NCBI RefSeq assembly: GCF_900112305.1
Contig: NZ_FOKT01000002.1
Coordinates: 62,001 to 126,000 of the forward strand
From: Microbulbifer thermotolerans
GTDB taxonomy: Bacteria > Pseudomonadota > Gammaproteobacteria > Pseudomonadales > Cellvibrionaceae
DNA: 64,000 bases
Reading direction: 5' to 3'
The position numbers were made by a program, and so were the translations under genes. Shown in pieces: positions 1-8,706 of the stretch (the stretch's first letter is position 1; each line of letters opens with the position of its first letter). The notes under the pieces are model-generated. The model had not been told where the DNA came from. It saw only the letters and a list, made by a program, of their open reading frames with translations, and ran no database searches.

Positions 1-249
1 GTGAGTTCCACCAAATCCATGACCGGCCACCTGCTCGGGGCGGCGGGTGCGATCGAGGCCATTTTCTCTGTGCTCACTCTGCGGGACCAAGTGGCGCCGC
101 CGACTATCAACCTGGACCATCCAGACGAAGCTTGCAATGACGTCAACCTGGTGCCCTGGGAGACACAAGAGAGAGTGGTTGATGCAGCTTTGTCGAATTC
201 CTTTGGATTCGGCGGCACCAATGGTTCGCTGATATTCCGGCGCGTTTGA
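1..249 (+). CDS. fabF: 3-oxoacyl-ACP synthase II, C-terminal end (partial)
   Basis: Only the last 82 codons are inside the window; the gene begins upstream of base 1, so the GTG at the edge is not its start. The enzyme elongates fatty acids by condensing acyl groups with malonyl-ACP in the cytoplasm. The visible part holds two signatures of the family: [15 protein letters not shown], which contains one of the two active-site histidines, and NSFGFGGTN near the C-terminus. The next gene is pabC, the usual neighbour of fabF in gammaproteobacteria. Identification rests on close similarity to the FabF C-terminus from memory; FabB is less likely given the downstream pabC-mltG-tmk order. Confidence 0.93.
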   Translation: MSSTKSMTGHLLGAAGAIEAIFSVLTLRDQVAPPTINLDHPDEACNDVNLVPWETQERVVDAALSNSFGFGGTNGSLIFRRV

Positions 250-299
250 TCCGTTGCGCCCTTCCACAATGTGGAGGGCGCTTACTTATACGGGATCAT

Positions 300-1082
300 A
301 TGTCTGTACTCCCACTTTTTTTTCTTCGCGGCCGCGCCGTGGCTGCTCTGCCTCCGGATGACGACTACACCGACGGTCTTTTGGAAACCATGCGTTGCCA
401 ATCCGGAAGTCTGCCGCTGTGGCCTCTGCACCGTGCACGCCTGTTGCGTGGCGAAAGTCTGAGACAGTCGGAAATTGCCGAGATTGACGCGCTGATAACG
501 CAGCTGGCGGCTGCCTGCCCAGTTCCCGTTGCGAGGGCGCGTTTGCGTTGGGGCATTATCGACGGCAGGCGCCAATGGGATTTGAGCTTGTTTCCCCTGG
601 AGCAGACACCTGGATTGTCCCGGGGGGTTCGCTTATATGTCTGTGATACGCGCCTGCCGACAATCGAATCTGCCAACCCGGGATGCAAAACACTGGCGCG
701 CGCGCGATATAATCGCGCCAAAGCGGAGTTGCCTAGTGACGAACCCTGCGATGGATTGCTGTTGGATTGCGAGGGCAGGGTGATTGAGAGCCTGCGCTGC
801 AACTTATTGATCCGGTCGGGTAGCGCTTGGGTGACGCCGAATTTGCACCGTTGCGGTGTGCGTGGCGTAATGCGGGAGTGGCTTGGCAGCCGTATTGTGC
901 TCCGCGAAGCGGATATGGATCTCGAATATCTGTGTGCGGCGCAGGAAGTGGCACTGTGTAACAGCCTGCGCGGTGTTATGCCTGTGCGGGAAATCATCGG
1001 CTTGCACCGCTGGTCTCTGGGATCGGAGACTGGGCTTGAGGTGCCGCGGTTGCAGCAGCTGATAGCGGAAGAATTGTGGTGA
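300..1082 (+). CDS. pabC: Aminodeoxychorismate lyase
   Basis: A PLP enzyme that releases p-aminobenzoate and pyruvate from 4-amino-4-deoxychorismate in folate synthesis. The protein of 260 residues matches the branched-chain aminotransferase fold IV layout: the lysine in GCKTLARARYN (about residue 130) is the expected PLP lysine, followed by DGLLLDCEGRVIES and the C-terminal half typical of PabC. I chose the ATG at 300 because the frame from there fits the family length (about 270); an in-frame TTG at 246 overlaps the fabF stop and would add 18 residues with no family counterpart. The ribosome site is weak for either. The stop overlaps the start of mltG, so the two are probably co-translated. 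Its substrate is made by the PabB encoded at 21.9-23.2 kb. Confidence 0.88.
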   Translation: MSVLPLFFLRGRAVAALPPDDDYTDGLLETMRCQSGSLPLWPLHRARLLRGESLRQSEIAEIDALITQLAAACPVPVARARLRWGIIDGRRQWDLSLFPLEQTPGLSRGVRLYVCDTRLPTIESANPGCKTLARARYNRAKAELPSDEPCDGLLLDCEGRVIESLRCNLLIRSGSAWVTPNLHRCGVRGVMREWLGSRIVLREADMDLEYLCAAQEVALCNSLRGVMPVREIIGLHRWSLGSETGLEVPRLQQLIAEELW

Positions 1083-2143
1083 AAGCAAAGCGAGCACAGC
1101 GCCGCACACGTGTAGGGCGCTACCTGATCGGCGGTTTCCTTTTGATATTGCTATCGCTTGGTGGTGGCCTCTGGGCCTTGAAAATGGCCTTGGTTCAGCC
1201 GCTTGCCATCGGTGAAGATGGTCTGCGCTTCGAGGTCAGTGGCGGCAGCAACTTATCGCGCGTATTGCGGGAACTGGAACAGCGTGGCGTACTCAAGGGG
1301 CGCCGCCTGGTACTGATCTATGCCTATTGGCGTGAGCAGACGGGGATCCACGCTGGTGAATATCTGCTGCCTAAAGGCAGCAACGCAATGGACTTGGTCG
1401 CGCGTCTTAATCGGGGCGACGTCACCCGCTACCGGTTGACCCTGGTAGAGGGCTGGAGTTTCCGCCAAGCACTCGCTCAGGTGCGCGCGGGTCGGGGCAT
1501 TGTGCAGTCGGAGGCGGGCGGTAGTCTGGAGACGGCCGCACGGGCGTTGGGCTTTGGCGATGGTGAGAGCCCCGAGGGTTGGATTTTTCCCGACACTTAT
1601 ATCTACCGTTCAGGCACCACAGATATCGACCTTTTGAAACAGGCCCATCAGCGCATGCAGCAGGTGCTGGATGAAGAGTGGCGCGCGCGTGCGGACAATT
1701 TGCCGTACGGTACGCCTTATGAGGCGTTGATCATGGCCTCTCTCATTGAAAAAGAAACCGGCCTGCCATCGGAGCGCAGTGAGATTGCAGGTGTTTTTGT
1801 TCGGCGCCTTAAGAGAGGTATGCGTTTACAGACGGATCCTACGGTGATCTATGGGCTCGGTGATGCGTTTGACGGCAATCTGACCCGTGCCCATTTGCGT
1901 CAGGCGACACCCTACAACACCTATGTGATCGATGGGCTTCCCCCCACACCTATTGCGCTGCCTGGGCGTGGTGCCATACACGCGGCTTTGAATCCCAAGG
2001 ACGGCGACAGTTTGTATTTTGTCGGCAAGGGAGATGGCTCCCATCACTTTTCCGCGACACTGGCGGAACACAACCGGGCAGTGCGTGAATACCAGCTGAA
2101 AAGGCGTGCCGATTATCGCTCCAGTCCAGCAAGAGGAGACTGA
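1076..2143 (+). CDS. mltG: Endolytic murein transglycosylase
   Basis: An inner-membrane lytic transglycosylase that cuts nascent peptidoglycan strands and is thought to terminate glycan synthesis. The 355-residue protein has a short basic N-terminus, one membrane segment at about residues 17-36, a LysM-like periplasmic region, and the catalytic domain containing SLIEKETG, whose first glutamate (about residue 225) corresponds to the catalytic residue of the E. coli enzyme. Two GTG codons lie in tandem at 1076 and 1079 and either could start the protein; both fall inside the last codons of pabC. The gene is followed after 2 bases by tmk, as in Pseudomonas and E. coli. Confidence 0.93.
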   Translation: MVKAKRAQRRTRVGRYLIGGFLLILLSLGGGLWALKMALVQPLAIGEDGLRFEVSGGSNLSRVLRELEQRGVLKGRRLVLIYAYWREQTGIHAGEYLLPKGSNAMDLVARLNRGDVTRYRLTLVEGWSFRQALAQVRAGRGIVQSEAGGSLETAARALGFGDGESPEGWIFPDTYIYRSGTTDIDLLKQAHQRMQQVLDEEWRARADNLPYGTPYEALIMASLIEKETGLPSERSEIAGVFVRRLKRGMRLQTDPTVIYGLGDAFDGNLTRAHLRQATPYNTYVIDGLPPTPIALPGRGAIHAALNPKDGDSLYFVGKGDGSHHFSATLAEHNRAVREYQLKRRADYRSSPARGD

Positions 2144-2145
2144 CG

Positions 2146-2769
2146 TTGCGGCGTGGAAAGTTTATTGTTCTAGAAGGCGGAGAGGGTGTCGGCAAGTCCA
2201 CCAACCTGCAGTTTGTAACCAACTGGTTGCAAGAGCGGTCCATCTCATTTGTTCAAACCCGTGAGCCAGGCGGTACGCCACTGGCTGAAGAGCTGCGAGA
2301 ACTCTTGTTGCGCCGGCGGGAAGAGGTCGTAGATCCTGTCGCGGAGCTGCTGATGGTTTTTGCTGCACGGGCACAGCATCTCGCCCGGGTGATTGTTCCG
2401 GCCCTGGAGCAGGGGCAGTGGGTCATCTGCGATCGCTTTACGGATGCCACTTACGCTTACCAGGGAGGCGGACGCCAGCTGGATCGGGCACTGATAGAAC
2501 AGCTGGAGCAAAGGGTCCAGGGCAGTTTGCGTCCGGACAAGGTGCTTCTGCTGGATTTGGACCCGCAAACGGGGCTTGAACGCGCTGCCAGTACCGGTGC
2601 CGCGGATCGCTTCGAAAGTGAGCGGCTGGCCTTTTTTCAGCGGGTGCGCGCCGCCTATAAGGAACGCGCGGACGCCGCTCCGGAGCGGTACGCCGTCATT
2701 GACGCGAGCCGTCCACTGGAGCAGGTACAGCAGCAGCTGCACAGTGAACTGGAAAAACTTCTTCCATAG
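2146..2769 (+). CDS. tmk: Thymidylate kinase
   Basis: Phosphorylates dTMP to dTDP for DNA synthesis. The 207-residue protein carries the P-loop GGEGVGKST at residues 11-19, the DRF motif in CDRFTDATYAYQGGGR, and a basic lid region, all as in bacterial Tmk. It starts at a TTG preceded by AGAGGAG, a strong ribosome site at good spacing, two bases after the mltG stop. Length equals the usual 205-215. It belongs to the pabC-mltG-tmk-holB-pilZ-tatD run. Confidence 0.94.
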   Translation: MRRGKFIVLEGGEGVGKSTNLQFVTNWLQERSISFVQTREPGGTPLAEELRELLLRRREEVVDPVAELLMVFAARAQHLARVIVPALEQGQWVICDRFTDATYAYQGGGRQLDRALIEQLEQRVQGSLRPDKVLLLDLDPQTGLERAASTGAADRFESERLAFFQRVRAAYKERADAAPERYAVIDASRPLEQVQQQLHSELEKLLP

Positions 2770-2824
2770 TGGTTCCGGCCGCGCCCGCCGGATGGCCTGA
2801 CAACAACGCATATGGCTTGAGTAA

Positions 2825-3841
2825 GTGTCCGAACCAGAACCTTCCCCAATCCCTTCGCCACTGCCCTGGCAGGCCCCTCAATGGCAGCGTCTCGGTGCGC
2901 AGTGGCGGGCCGGTCGTTGCCCGCACGCTCTGCTGTTGAGCGGGCAGGCCGGTCTTGGTAAGCGGCGTTTTGCAGAGGCCTTTGCCGCCCTCGCGCTGTG
3001 CGAACAGCCGCGGGATGGACTCGCCTGCGGTGAATGCCGCGGTTGCCGCCTTTGGCAGGCCGGGTCTCATCCAGATTTTCTGCGTGTAGAGCCGGAAAAG
3101 CCCGGTGGACCGCTGAAAGTGGAGCAGATTCGCCAGTTGGGTGGGTTTGTCAGCAGGACCAGTGGCCGGGAGGGCGCCCGGGTGGTGTGGCTTGCCCCCG
3201 CAGAGGCCATGAATGTCAATGCTGCCAACGCGCTGCTGAAAAACCTGGAGGAGCCTGCGGCTTCCGTAATATTCCTGTTGATCAGCGATTCGCCCTCCGG
3301 CCTACTACCGACTATCCGCAGCCGTTGTCAAACAGTCGCTTTTCCCGCCCCGACGGAAGAAGTCGCACTGCACTGGTTGCAAGAGGGCGGAATTGAGGGC
3401 TTAGCCGCCCGCCGCGCTCTGGCCCTGGCGGGCGGTGCGCCTTTGTTGGCACTGGCGCTGATGGAACCGGAAGCCAGTGAAGCCCGCGACCAGTTTTTCG
3501 CCGACCTCACCTCGCTGGCACAAGGTGCGGGCAGGGCTGTGTCCCTGGCCGGGCGCTGGGAGAATCCGCCGGAGGGAGTGGAGCTGGCGGAGCTTCTGCG
3601 CTCTTGGCAGCAATGGCTGGCGCAGATGCTGCATGCCCGCAGTTGTGATCTGACTGCGGATGAGCAGGTGATGGGGTTACTGCAGCGGTTGCCGGGGACG
3701 GGGCGGGAGAGTTTGCGCCCGCTGTTTGATTTTTATGATCTGCTGCTACAAGCACGGCAGGTTCTGATGAGCGGCGCAAACCCGAATAAGCGGCTGTTGA
3801 TAGAGGAGTTGATGATCCGGTGGGCGAGACTCTACGCATAG
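2825..3841 (+). CDS. holB: DNA polymerase III delta' subunit
   Basis: Part of the clamp-loader complex that places the beta clamp on DNA. The 338-residue AAA+ protein shows a degenerate P-loop (SGQAGLGKRRF), a cluster of four cysteines between about residues 59 and 77 that would bind zinc, the NALLKNLEEPA segment, and the IRSRC motif, all typical of delta'. It begins at GTG 2825, the only start consistent with the family N-terminus; no strong ribosome site is visible. Position between tmk and pilZ supports the call. Confidence 0.92.
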   Translation: MSEPEPSPIPSPLPWQAPQWQRLGAQWRAGRCPHALLLSGQAGLGKRRFAEAFAALALCEQPRDGLACGECRGCRLWQAGSHPDFLRVEPEKPGGPLKVEQIRQLGGFVSRTSGREGARVVWLAPAEAMNVNAANALLKNLEEPAASVIFLLISDSPSGLLPTIRSRCQTVAFPAPTEEVALHWLQEGGIEGLAARRALALAGGAPLLALALMEPEASEARDQFFADLTSLAQGAGRAVSLAGRWENPPEGVELAELLRSWQQWLAQMLHARSCDLTADEQVMGLLQRLPGTGRESLRPLFDFYDLLLQARQVLMSGANPNKRLLIEELMIRWARLYA

Positions 3842-3938
3842 TGTGACTGGCTCGCTGTCTGACTCGTCATTCTGTCTGGACACGACCAACTCGCTCGGAT
3901 AACTTAGCGCTCAATTGAAAAAAACAAGAGGTCCAGCC

Positions 3939-4292
3939 ATGAAAGCCATGGGGGGCGGTGCCCGCAACGGCATCCTTTCGCTGAAGATCCAGGATAAATC
4001 AGTGCTCTATGCAGCCTATATGCCATTTGTAAAAAATGGTGGTCTGTTTATCAGCACTGACAAGTCATATAACCTCGGTGACGAGGTGTTTCTGCTTTTG
4101 AGCCTGATGGACGAGCCTGAAAAGGTACCGGTTGCTGGCAAGGTGGTATGGATTACGCCGAAGGGTGCCCAAGGTAACCGCACGCCGGGTATCGGAGTCC
4201 AGTTCAGCGAAAAGGACAATGTCGCGCAAAACAAGATCGAGACCTATCTCGCTGGATCACTCGAGTCCAGCCGGCCCACGCATACGTTGTAA
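3939..4292 (+). CDS. pilZ: Type IV pilus assembly protein PilZ
   Basis: A 117-residue single PilZ-fold protein of the type IV pilus subgroup, needed in Pseudomonas for pilus assembly through PilB/FimX contacts. Visible features are GILSLKIQDKSVLYAAY, GGLFISTDKSY and PVAGKVVWITPKGAQGN, very close to Pseudomonas PilZ. The RxxxR motif that binds cyclic di-GMP in other PilZ domains is absent, as in that subgroup. I chose ATG 3939 because AAGAGG lies 8 bases upstream; a TTG at 3915 in frame would add 8 residues but has no ribosome site. It sits between holB and tatD as in Pseudomonas. Confidence 0.92.
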   Translation: MKAMGGGARNGILSLKIQDKSVLYAAYMPFVKNGGLFISTDKSYNLGDEVFLLLSLMDEPEKVPVAGKVVWITPKGAQGNRTPGIGVQFSEKDNVAQNKIETYLAGSLESSRPTHTL

Positions 4293-4298
4293 CTATTT

Positions 4299-5075
4299 AT
4301 GCTTGTAGACAGTCACTGCCACCTCGACAGACTCAAACTGGATAACTTTAACGGCGATCTCGACGTGGTGCTGGATTTGGCACGTGACCGCGGCGTGGGC
4401 AAGTTCTTATGTGTAGGAATTAGTCTGGATAACGCTGACCGAGTTGTAGATTTGGCGAGCCGCTATGAGGATGTGGTCTGTTCCGTGGGTGTGCATCCAC
4501 TGGATGTGGACTCAGGCCTCGCTGATGTCGGTATGCTGATGGCGCTAGCACAGAGGCCAAAAGTTGTCGCCCTTGGCGAGACCGGTCTCGACTACTATTA
4601 CAGCTCCGAAACGAAGCAAGTTCAGCAGCAGAGTTTTATTGCCCATTTGGAGGCGGCCGGTCGTTCCGGTCTGCCGGTGATAGTCCACACCCGGAATGCC
4701 CGCAAGGACACCATCGATCTACTGCGCGAGCATGCCAATCGCGAGTGCGCAGGTGTGTTGCACTGCTTTACCGAGAGCTGGGATATGGCCCGAGCGGCAC
4801 TGGATCTTAATTTTTATATTTCCCTGTCCGGTATCGTCACCTTCAAAAATGCTGAAGAACTGCGCGATGTAGCGCGAAAGTTGCCACTGGACAGACTGCT
4901 GGTAGAAACGGACTCTCCTTATCTGGCCCCGGTTCCCTACCGCGGCAAGCCGAATATCCCCGCCTATGTGCGCGAGGTAGCGGAGTTTATCGCCGAGCTG
5001 CGCGGCATAGCTTTCGAGCAGCTGGCTGAAATTACCACTGAAAATTTCTACAGACTTTTCCCCCGGGCTGCCTGA
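4299..5075 (+). CDS. tatD: TatD family metal-dependent hydrolase
   Basis: A TIM-barrel DNase/deoxyribonuclease-type hydrolase of the TatD/YcfH group. The 258-residue protein shows the N-terminal HxH pair in DSHCHLD (His6, His8), the GETGLDYYY strand with a metal-binding glutamate, VIVHTRNA, LHCFTES, and the C-terminal VETDSPYLAP motif. It lies 6 bases after pilZ, and the gene order equals that in Pseudomonas and, without pilZ, E. coli ycfH. Biological role of this subgroup is not settled; exonuclease activity is known for relatives. Confidence 0.9.
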   Translation: MLVDSHCHLDRLKLDNFNGDLDVVLDLARDRGVGKFLCVGISLDNADRVVDLASRYEDVVCSVGVHPLDVDSGLADVGMLMALAQRPKVVALGETGLDYYYSSETKQVQQQSFIAHLEAAGRSGLPVIVHTRNARKDTIDLLREHANRECAGVLHCFTESWDMARAALDLNFYISLSGIVTFKNAEELRDVARKLPLDRLLVETDSPYLAPVPYRGKPNIPAYVREVAEFIAELRGIAFEQLAEITTENFYRLFPRAA

Positions 5076-5099
5076 GCCCGTCAACCGGATTCAATCAAC

Positions 5100-5726
5100 A
5101 TGATGAAACAGCAGTTGCAGACCATGTTGGCTCTGCAGGACGAGATTAATACTCTGGTCAATGATAACTGGCGCGAACAAAATTTTGCCTGGTACCGCGC
5201 TATTTGGGTTGAGAGCGCTGAACTGTTGGACCACTACGGCTGGAAGTGGTGGAAAAAGCAGGTGCCGGATATGGATCAGGTAAAGCTCGAGCTGGTTGAC
5301 ATATGGCATTTCGGTCTTAGCCTAGAGTTGCAGTCCGGATGTCCGGAAGAAGTGGCGGCGTCTATGTGCCAAGCGCTGAAGATGCGCGTATGCCAGCCGA
5401 GCGATTTCCGCACGGATCTCGAAACTTTCACGCTGAACACCCTGGCCGACAAGCGATTTGACTTGGTGGGCTTTGTCCAGCTGCTGGCAGATGTCAATAT
5501 GAGCTTCGATGAACTCTATCAGCGCTATGTGGGAAAAAATGTTCTCAACCGTTTCCGTCAAGATAACGGCTACAAAACCGGTACTTATGTAAAAAACTGG
5601 GGTGGACGCGAGGACAACGAGCACCTGGCGGAGATCTCCAGACAGTTGGATACTTCTTCACCGGATTACAGTGATCAGGTATATCGGGCGCTTGAGGCTC
5701 GCTACCGTGAAATCACGCGTGCATGA
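5100..5726 (+). CDS. dUTP diphosphatase-like protein (all-alpha, dimeric type)
   Basis: A 208-residue protein resembling the dimeric dUTPase / MazG-type all-alpha NTP pyrophosphohydrolases, which hydrolyse dUTP to dUMP. The motif signature is an acidic helix with tryptophans (WVESAELLDHYGWKWWKK) followed by KLELVDIWHF, giving the ExxE and ExxD metal ligands of the superfamily. It follows tatD by 24 bases and may close the preceding operon. An alternative start is the adjacent ATG at 5103. Function as a dUTPase is inferred from motif spacing and from my recollection of annotated relatives; another nucleotide pyrophosphohydrolase is possible. Confidence 0.72.
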   Translation: MMKQQLQTMLALQDEINTLVNDNWREQNFAWYRAIWVESAELLDHYGWKWWKKQVPDMDQVKLELVDIWHFGLSLELQSGCPEEVAASMCQALKMRVCQPSDFRTDLETFTLNTLADKRFDLVGFVQLLADVNMSFDELYQRYVGKNVLNRFRQDNGYKTGTYVKNWGGREDNEHLAEISRQLDTSSPDYSDQVYRALEARYREITRA

Positions 5727-5823
5727 TTTGCACAGCCTGCTTTGTCTAATAATTGTGCACCTGTGGTTCTACGACTTTGGTCTGGAATCTCTTCGGGCGT
5801 GATGAAATTTACCTGTAAGCCTC

Positions 5824-5829
5824 TATAAT
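5824..5829 (+). promoter_or_regulatory. Candidate -10 box for mdh
   Basis: A perfect TATAAT lies 31 bases before the chosen GTG start of mdh. No good -35 hexamer is seen 16-18 bases upstream, so this rests on the -10 alone. A start codon could also be read from inside this box (ATG at 5828), which is a further reason to prefer the GTG at 5861. Confidence 0.35.
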
Positions 5830-5860
5830 GCTGGCCGCTTACAAACGAGGGAGAACTATC

Positions 5861-6841
5861 GTGAAAGCACCTGTTCGTGTTGCTGTTACCGGCGCTGCCG
5901 GTCAGATCAGCTATTCGCTGCTGTTCCGTATCGCTTCCGGCGAAATGTTGGGCAAAGATCAGCCGGTGATCCTGCAACTGCTGGAAATCACACCAGCCCT
6001 TGAGGCACTCAAAGGCGTGGCTATGGAGCTGGAAGATTGCGCCTTCCCGCTGCTGGCTGGAATTGTTCAAACCGACGACGCCACTGTTGCTTTTAAAGAT
6101 GCCGACTACGCGCTGTTGGTGGGGGCGCGTCCGCGAGGGCCGGGCATGGAGCGCAAAGATCTGCTGGAGGCCAATGCCGCTATCTTCTCTGCGCAAGGTA
6201 AAGCGCTGAACGATGTTGCATCGCGCAATGTGAAGGTGCTGGTCGTAGGCAACCCGGCCAACACCAACGCGCTGATCGCCCAGCGCAACGCACCGGATCT
6301 GGATCCACGTAACTTCACCGCCATGACTCGTCTGGACCATAATCGCGCCTTGTCTCAACTGGCGGCCAAGACGGGCACTACCGTAAACGATATCACCCAC
6401 ATGACAATCTGGGGCAACCACTCTTCCACTCAGTACCCGGATCTGCACCAGGCCAAAGTGTCCGGCGAAGCCGCCATGGGCAAGGTGGAGCAGGAGTGGT
6501 ACGAGAATGATTTTATCCCCACGGTGCAGCAGCGCGGCGCAGCGATTATCAAGGCGCGCGGTGCTTCTTCCGCCGCTTCCGCAGCCAACGCCGCCATCGA
6601 TCATATGCGCGACTGGGCACTGGGTAGTAAAGAGGGCGACTGGACCAGCATGGCTGTATACAGCGATGGCTCTTACGGCATCCAGGAAGGGCTGATCTAC
6701 TCTTTCCCCTGCGTTTGCAAAAATGGTGACTGGGAAATTGTTCAGGGAGTGGAAATTAACGATTTCTCCCGTGAGAAAATGAAGGCCACTGAGCAGGAGT
6801 TGGCTGAAGAACGCGATGCCGTGGCGCACTTGCTACCGTAA
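5861..6841 (+). CDS. mdh: Malate dehydrogenase
   Basis: NAD-dependent oxidation of malate to oxaloacetate in the TCA cycle. The 326-residue protein belongs to the cytosolic-type LDH/MDH branch: Rossmann motif [12 protein letters not shown] at the N-terminus, [11 protein letters not shown], the TRLDHNRA segment with substrate arginine and aspartate, and [11 protein letters not shown] holding the catalytic histidine. I start it at GTG 5861, preceded by GAGGGAG at 8 bases; an in-frame ATG at 5828 would add 11 unrelated residues and overlaps a -10-like box. A strong terminator follows. The aceA and glcB products at 33-38 kb would feed malate to it when cells grow on acetate or fatty acids. Confidence 0.95.
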   Translation: MKAPVRVAVTGAAGQISYSLLFRIASGEMLGKDQPVILQLLEITPALEALKGVAMELEDCAFPLLAGIVQTDDATVAFKDADYALLVGARPRGPGMERKDLLEANAAIFSAQGKALNDVASRNVKVLVVGNPANTNALIAQRNAPDLDPRNFTAMTRLDHNRALSQLAAKTGTTVNDITHMTIWGNHSSTQYPDLHQAKVSGEAAMGKVEQEWYENDFIPTVQQRGAAIIKARGASSAASAANAAIDHMRDWALGSKEGDWTSMAVYSDGSYGIQEGLIYSFPCVCKNGDWEIVQGVEINDFSREKMKATEQELAEERDAVAHLLP

Positions 6842-6864
6842 ATTCAGCCTTTCTTTGAATAAAG

Positions 6865-6889
6865 ACCCGCATTTCGGTGCGGGTTTTTT
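6865..6889 (+). terminator. Rho-independent terminator after mdh
   Basis: A 7-bp perfect stem (ACCCGCA / TGCGGGT) with a 6-base loop is followed directly by a run of T. It lies 24 bases after the mdh stop. Confidence 0.9.
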
Positions 6890-7181
6890 ATTGGTGAAAA
6901 GTTTGCTGTTGTCGGCAAGCACGAAAAAAGGCTGCTTTCGCGTCATCCGTGCTCGTTTGCAAAGCCGGTGTATCTTGCGTCTCTCTTTGGCTGAACAGCC
7001 TTAAATTCAGTGATGGTGCTCAACAAGCGGATCAATCAGAGGTCGCAAAGCTTCTGTGGCGGTAGCGCATTGCTTTGGGTGACAGATATTCCGGAGGGTT
7101 GGAGAGGCACTGTGTTTCGGGTCGGGAAGCTGTAAGTGCGATGCTACACTTCAGACTGTGTAGTATCCGGGGGTAGGCTCT
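6890..7181. other. Intergenic stretch without a recognisable gene
   Basis: With the terminator this makes about 340 bases between mdh and the next gene. Short open frames here lack ribosome sites and family features. The only thing of note is a partial resemblance at 7026-7043 to the right end of the inverted-repeat elements described below, which I judge to be chance. Confidence 0.4.
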
Positions 7182-7703
7182 ATGGTCACCCAAGTTGGAA
7201 GCAGCTCAGCGGGCAGTGCCTGTATTCTGCTCGCGCCGAACCAGTCTATATCTCGTTCAGGCAGCCTGTGGGTATTTACCTCCCTATTGGCTCTTTCATT
7301 GGGAATCAGCCTCGCGTTCGCTTTAGCTGGTGCCTGGATGATATTACCGTTTGCCAGTCTGGAGATGCTGTTGCTGTTTGTGCTCTTCGGTTTTGTGTAT
7401 GTGGAGGGGAGCCGTCGGCAGGTGATACGTATCAGCGGTGAGCGGGTGATTTTGGATTGGTGCCGGGGCCCCCGGCAACAGAGCGTTTATCACCGAGAAT
7501 TCCAGCGGAGCAGCTTGGCAGTACTGGTGAGGCTCGGGGATGGCGTCAATGAGCCGGCTTCCCTCTGCTTCAGCGGTCCGGAAGGCTGTTTGCAGGTAGG
7601 TGATTTCCTGACTGATGCGGAGCGGGCTGATTTGGTACAGAAGTTGAGCCAGTGCGGCATCTATGCCCGCAAGGAAAGAGGTTACAGGCTTCGCCAGTTT
7701 TGA
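7182..7703 (+). CDS. DUF2244 family membrane protein
   Basis: A 173-residue protein with two adjacent membrane segments at about residues 28-48 and 52-70, around GAWMILPFASLEML, which is the hallmark of the DUF2244 family. The rest, about residues 75-173, is cytoplasmic and beta-rich by appearance. The ATG at 7182 has GGGGGTAGG upstream. It stands alone between the mdh terminator and bcp. In many proteobacteria such proteins are encoded near cytochrome oxidase genes; no such genes are here, and I do not assign a function. Confidence 0.7.
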   Translation: MVTQVGSSSAGSACILLAPNQSISRSGSLWVFTSLLALSLGISLAFALAGAWMILPFASLEMLLLFVLFGFVYVEGSRRQVIRISGERVILDWCRGPRQQSVYHREFQRSSLAVLVRLGDGVNEPASLCFSGPEGCLQVGDFLTDAERADLVQKLSQCGIYARKERGYRLRQF

Positions 7704-7782
7704 CGCTCGGTTAGGATTCTTAGTTGTTGTTTCCGCTATAATTTTCGGCCATTTTCAAGCGGATTTGATTTAGGGGGCTTTA

Positions 7783-8259
7783 ATGGCATTTCCAAAGATC
7801 GGCAACCTGGCGCCAGTTTTTACTCTGCCTAATCAAAAGGGTGAAAAGGTGGCACTCAAGGATTTTCGTGGGGAGCGCAATGTGGTGCTGTATTTCTACC
7901 CCAAGGCACTGACGCCAGGGTGCACCACCCAAGCCTGTGGGATTCGAGATAGTGCCGCTGAATTCGACAAACGGGATACGGTGGTGCTGGGAGTGAGTCC
8001 GGATCCGGTTGCCCGATTGCAAAAATTTATCGAGAAGCATGCGTTGAATTTTGACCTCCTTGCTGATGAAGATCATAAAATTGCCGATAAATACGGTTGC
8101 TGGGGGCTGAAAAAATTTATGGGTAAGGAGTATATGGGATTGTTGCGAACCACATTTATCATCGACAAAAATGGTCGTTTGCAACATATTATCGATAAGG
8201 TGAAGACTAAGACCCACCACGATGATGTCTTGCAGTGGATCGACAAAAATCTCATTTGA
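7783..8259 (+). CDS. bcp: Thioredoxin-dependent thiol peroxidase
   Basis: A peroxiredoxin of the Bcp/PrxQ class that reduces hydrogen peroxide and organic hydroperoxides using thioredoxin. The 158-residue length is typical. The peroxidatic cysteine is Cys47 in TPGCTTQAC and the resolving cysteine Cys52 is five residues on, the classic atypical two-cysteine Bcp arrangement. The C-terminal half shows GLLRTTFIIDKNGRL. The ATG at 7783 follows AGGGGG at proper spacing. A TATAAT occurs at 7737-7742, but without a good -35 partner. The trxB at 53.9 kb would recycle its electron donor. Confidence 0.93.
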   Translation: MAFPKIGNLAPVFTLPNQKGEKVALKDFRGERNVVLYFYPKALTPGCTTQACGIRDSAAEFDKRDTVVLGVSPDPVARLQKFIEKHALNFDLLADEDHKIADKYGCWGLKKFMGKEYMGLLRTTFIIDKNGRLQHIIDKVKTKTHHDDVLQWIDKNLI

Positions 8260-8706
8260 CCACGGTATTCCGGCAGCGCTTCCAGGCAGGGAAAAAGACT
8301 TGGGGGCGCTCCCCATCGATATTATTTGTCTAAAATCTTTGTTTAAATGCCACACTCCAAAACAGGATGTGCCATAGCCTCAAATTGGCGCATCACTGCC
8401 TTTTGTGACAGCGTCTAAAAAAACTCACTGTCGTCCCTTGCATTGCGGAATCTTGGTCTATACTGGCCAGTGTGAAGGAAAGGTACGCCGGCATCGGTTT
8501 GTTCCCGATGGGACGTTGCCGGAATGATGTGTTTAAAAAATGTTCAGCTCTGTGAAGGATTCGGTGTCTGTTTCAGGTGCATCCCGGCACCCGGGTTGTA
8601 ACCCGCTCTGGTAGGCAGTTTTTGGGCAGGTTGAGGCAATAGGGATTCGCAGGAAGCGGGCATAGAAAAATAACTGCGGCTCACGGAACTTAAAAGGAGC
8701 AGCTCT
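8260..8706. other. Long intergenic region with nested inverted repeats
   Basis: No gene is visible in these 447 bases. At 8492-8497 and 8505-8510 CATCGG and CCGATG form a 6-bp hairpin stem. It lies inside a second, mutually exclusive pair, CCGGCA at 8488-8493 and TGCCGG at 8517-8522. A TTGCAT (8438) and TATACT (8459) with a 15-base spacer make a poor promoter candidate. The region precedes the lone AraC-type regulator and may hold its leader and control sites. Confidence 0.35.

Noticed and set aside
5702-6829. A 375-codon open frame antisense to mdh.
   Set aside because: It mirrors a complete malate dehydrogenase and shows no protein family features of its own.
7026-7043. GGATCAATCAGAGGTCGC, similar to the right end of the inverted-repeat elements.
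   Set aside because: 13 of 18 matches, but no left end, no inner blocks and no flanking duplication; probably chance.
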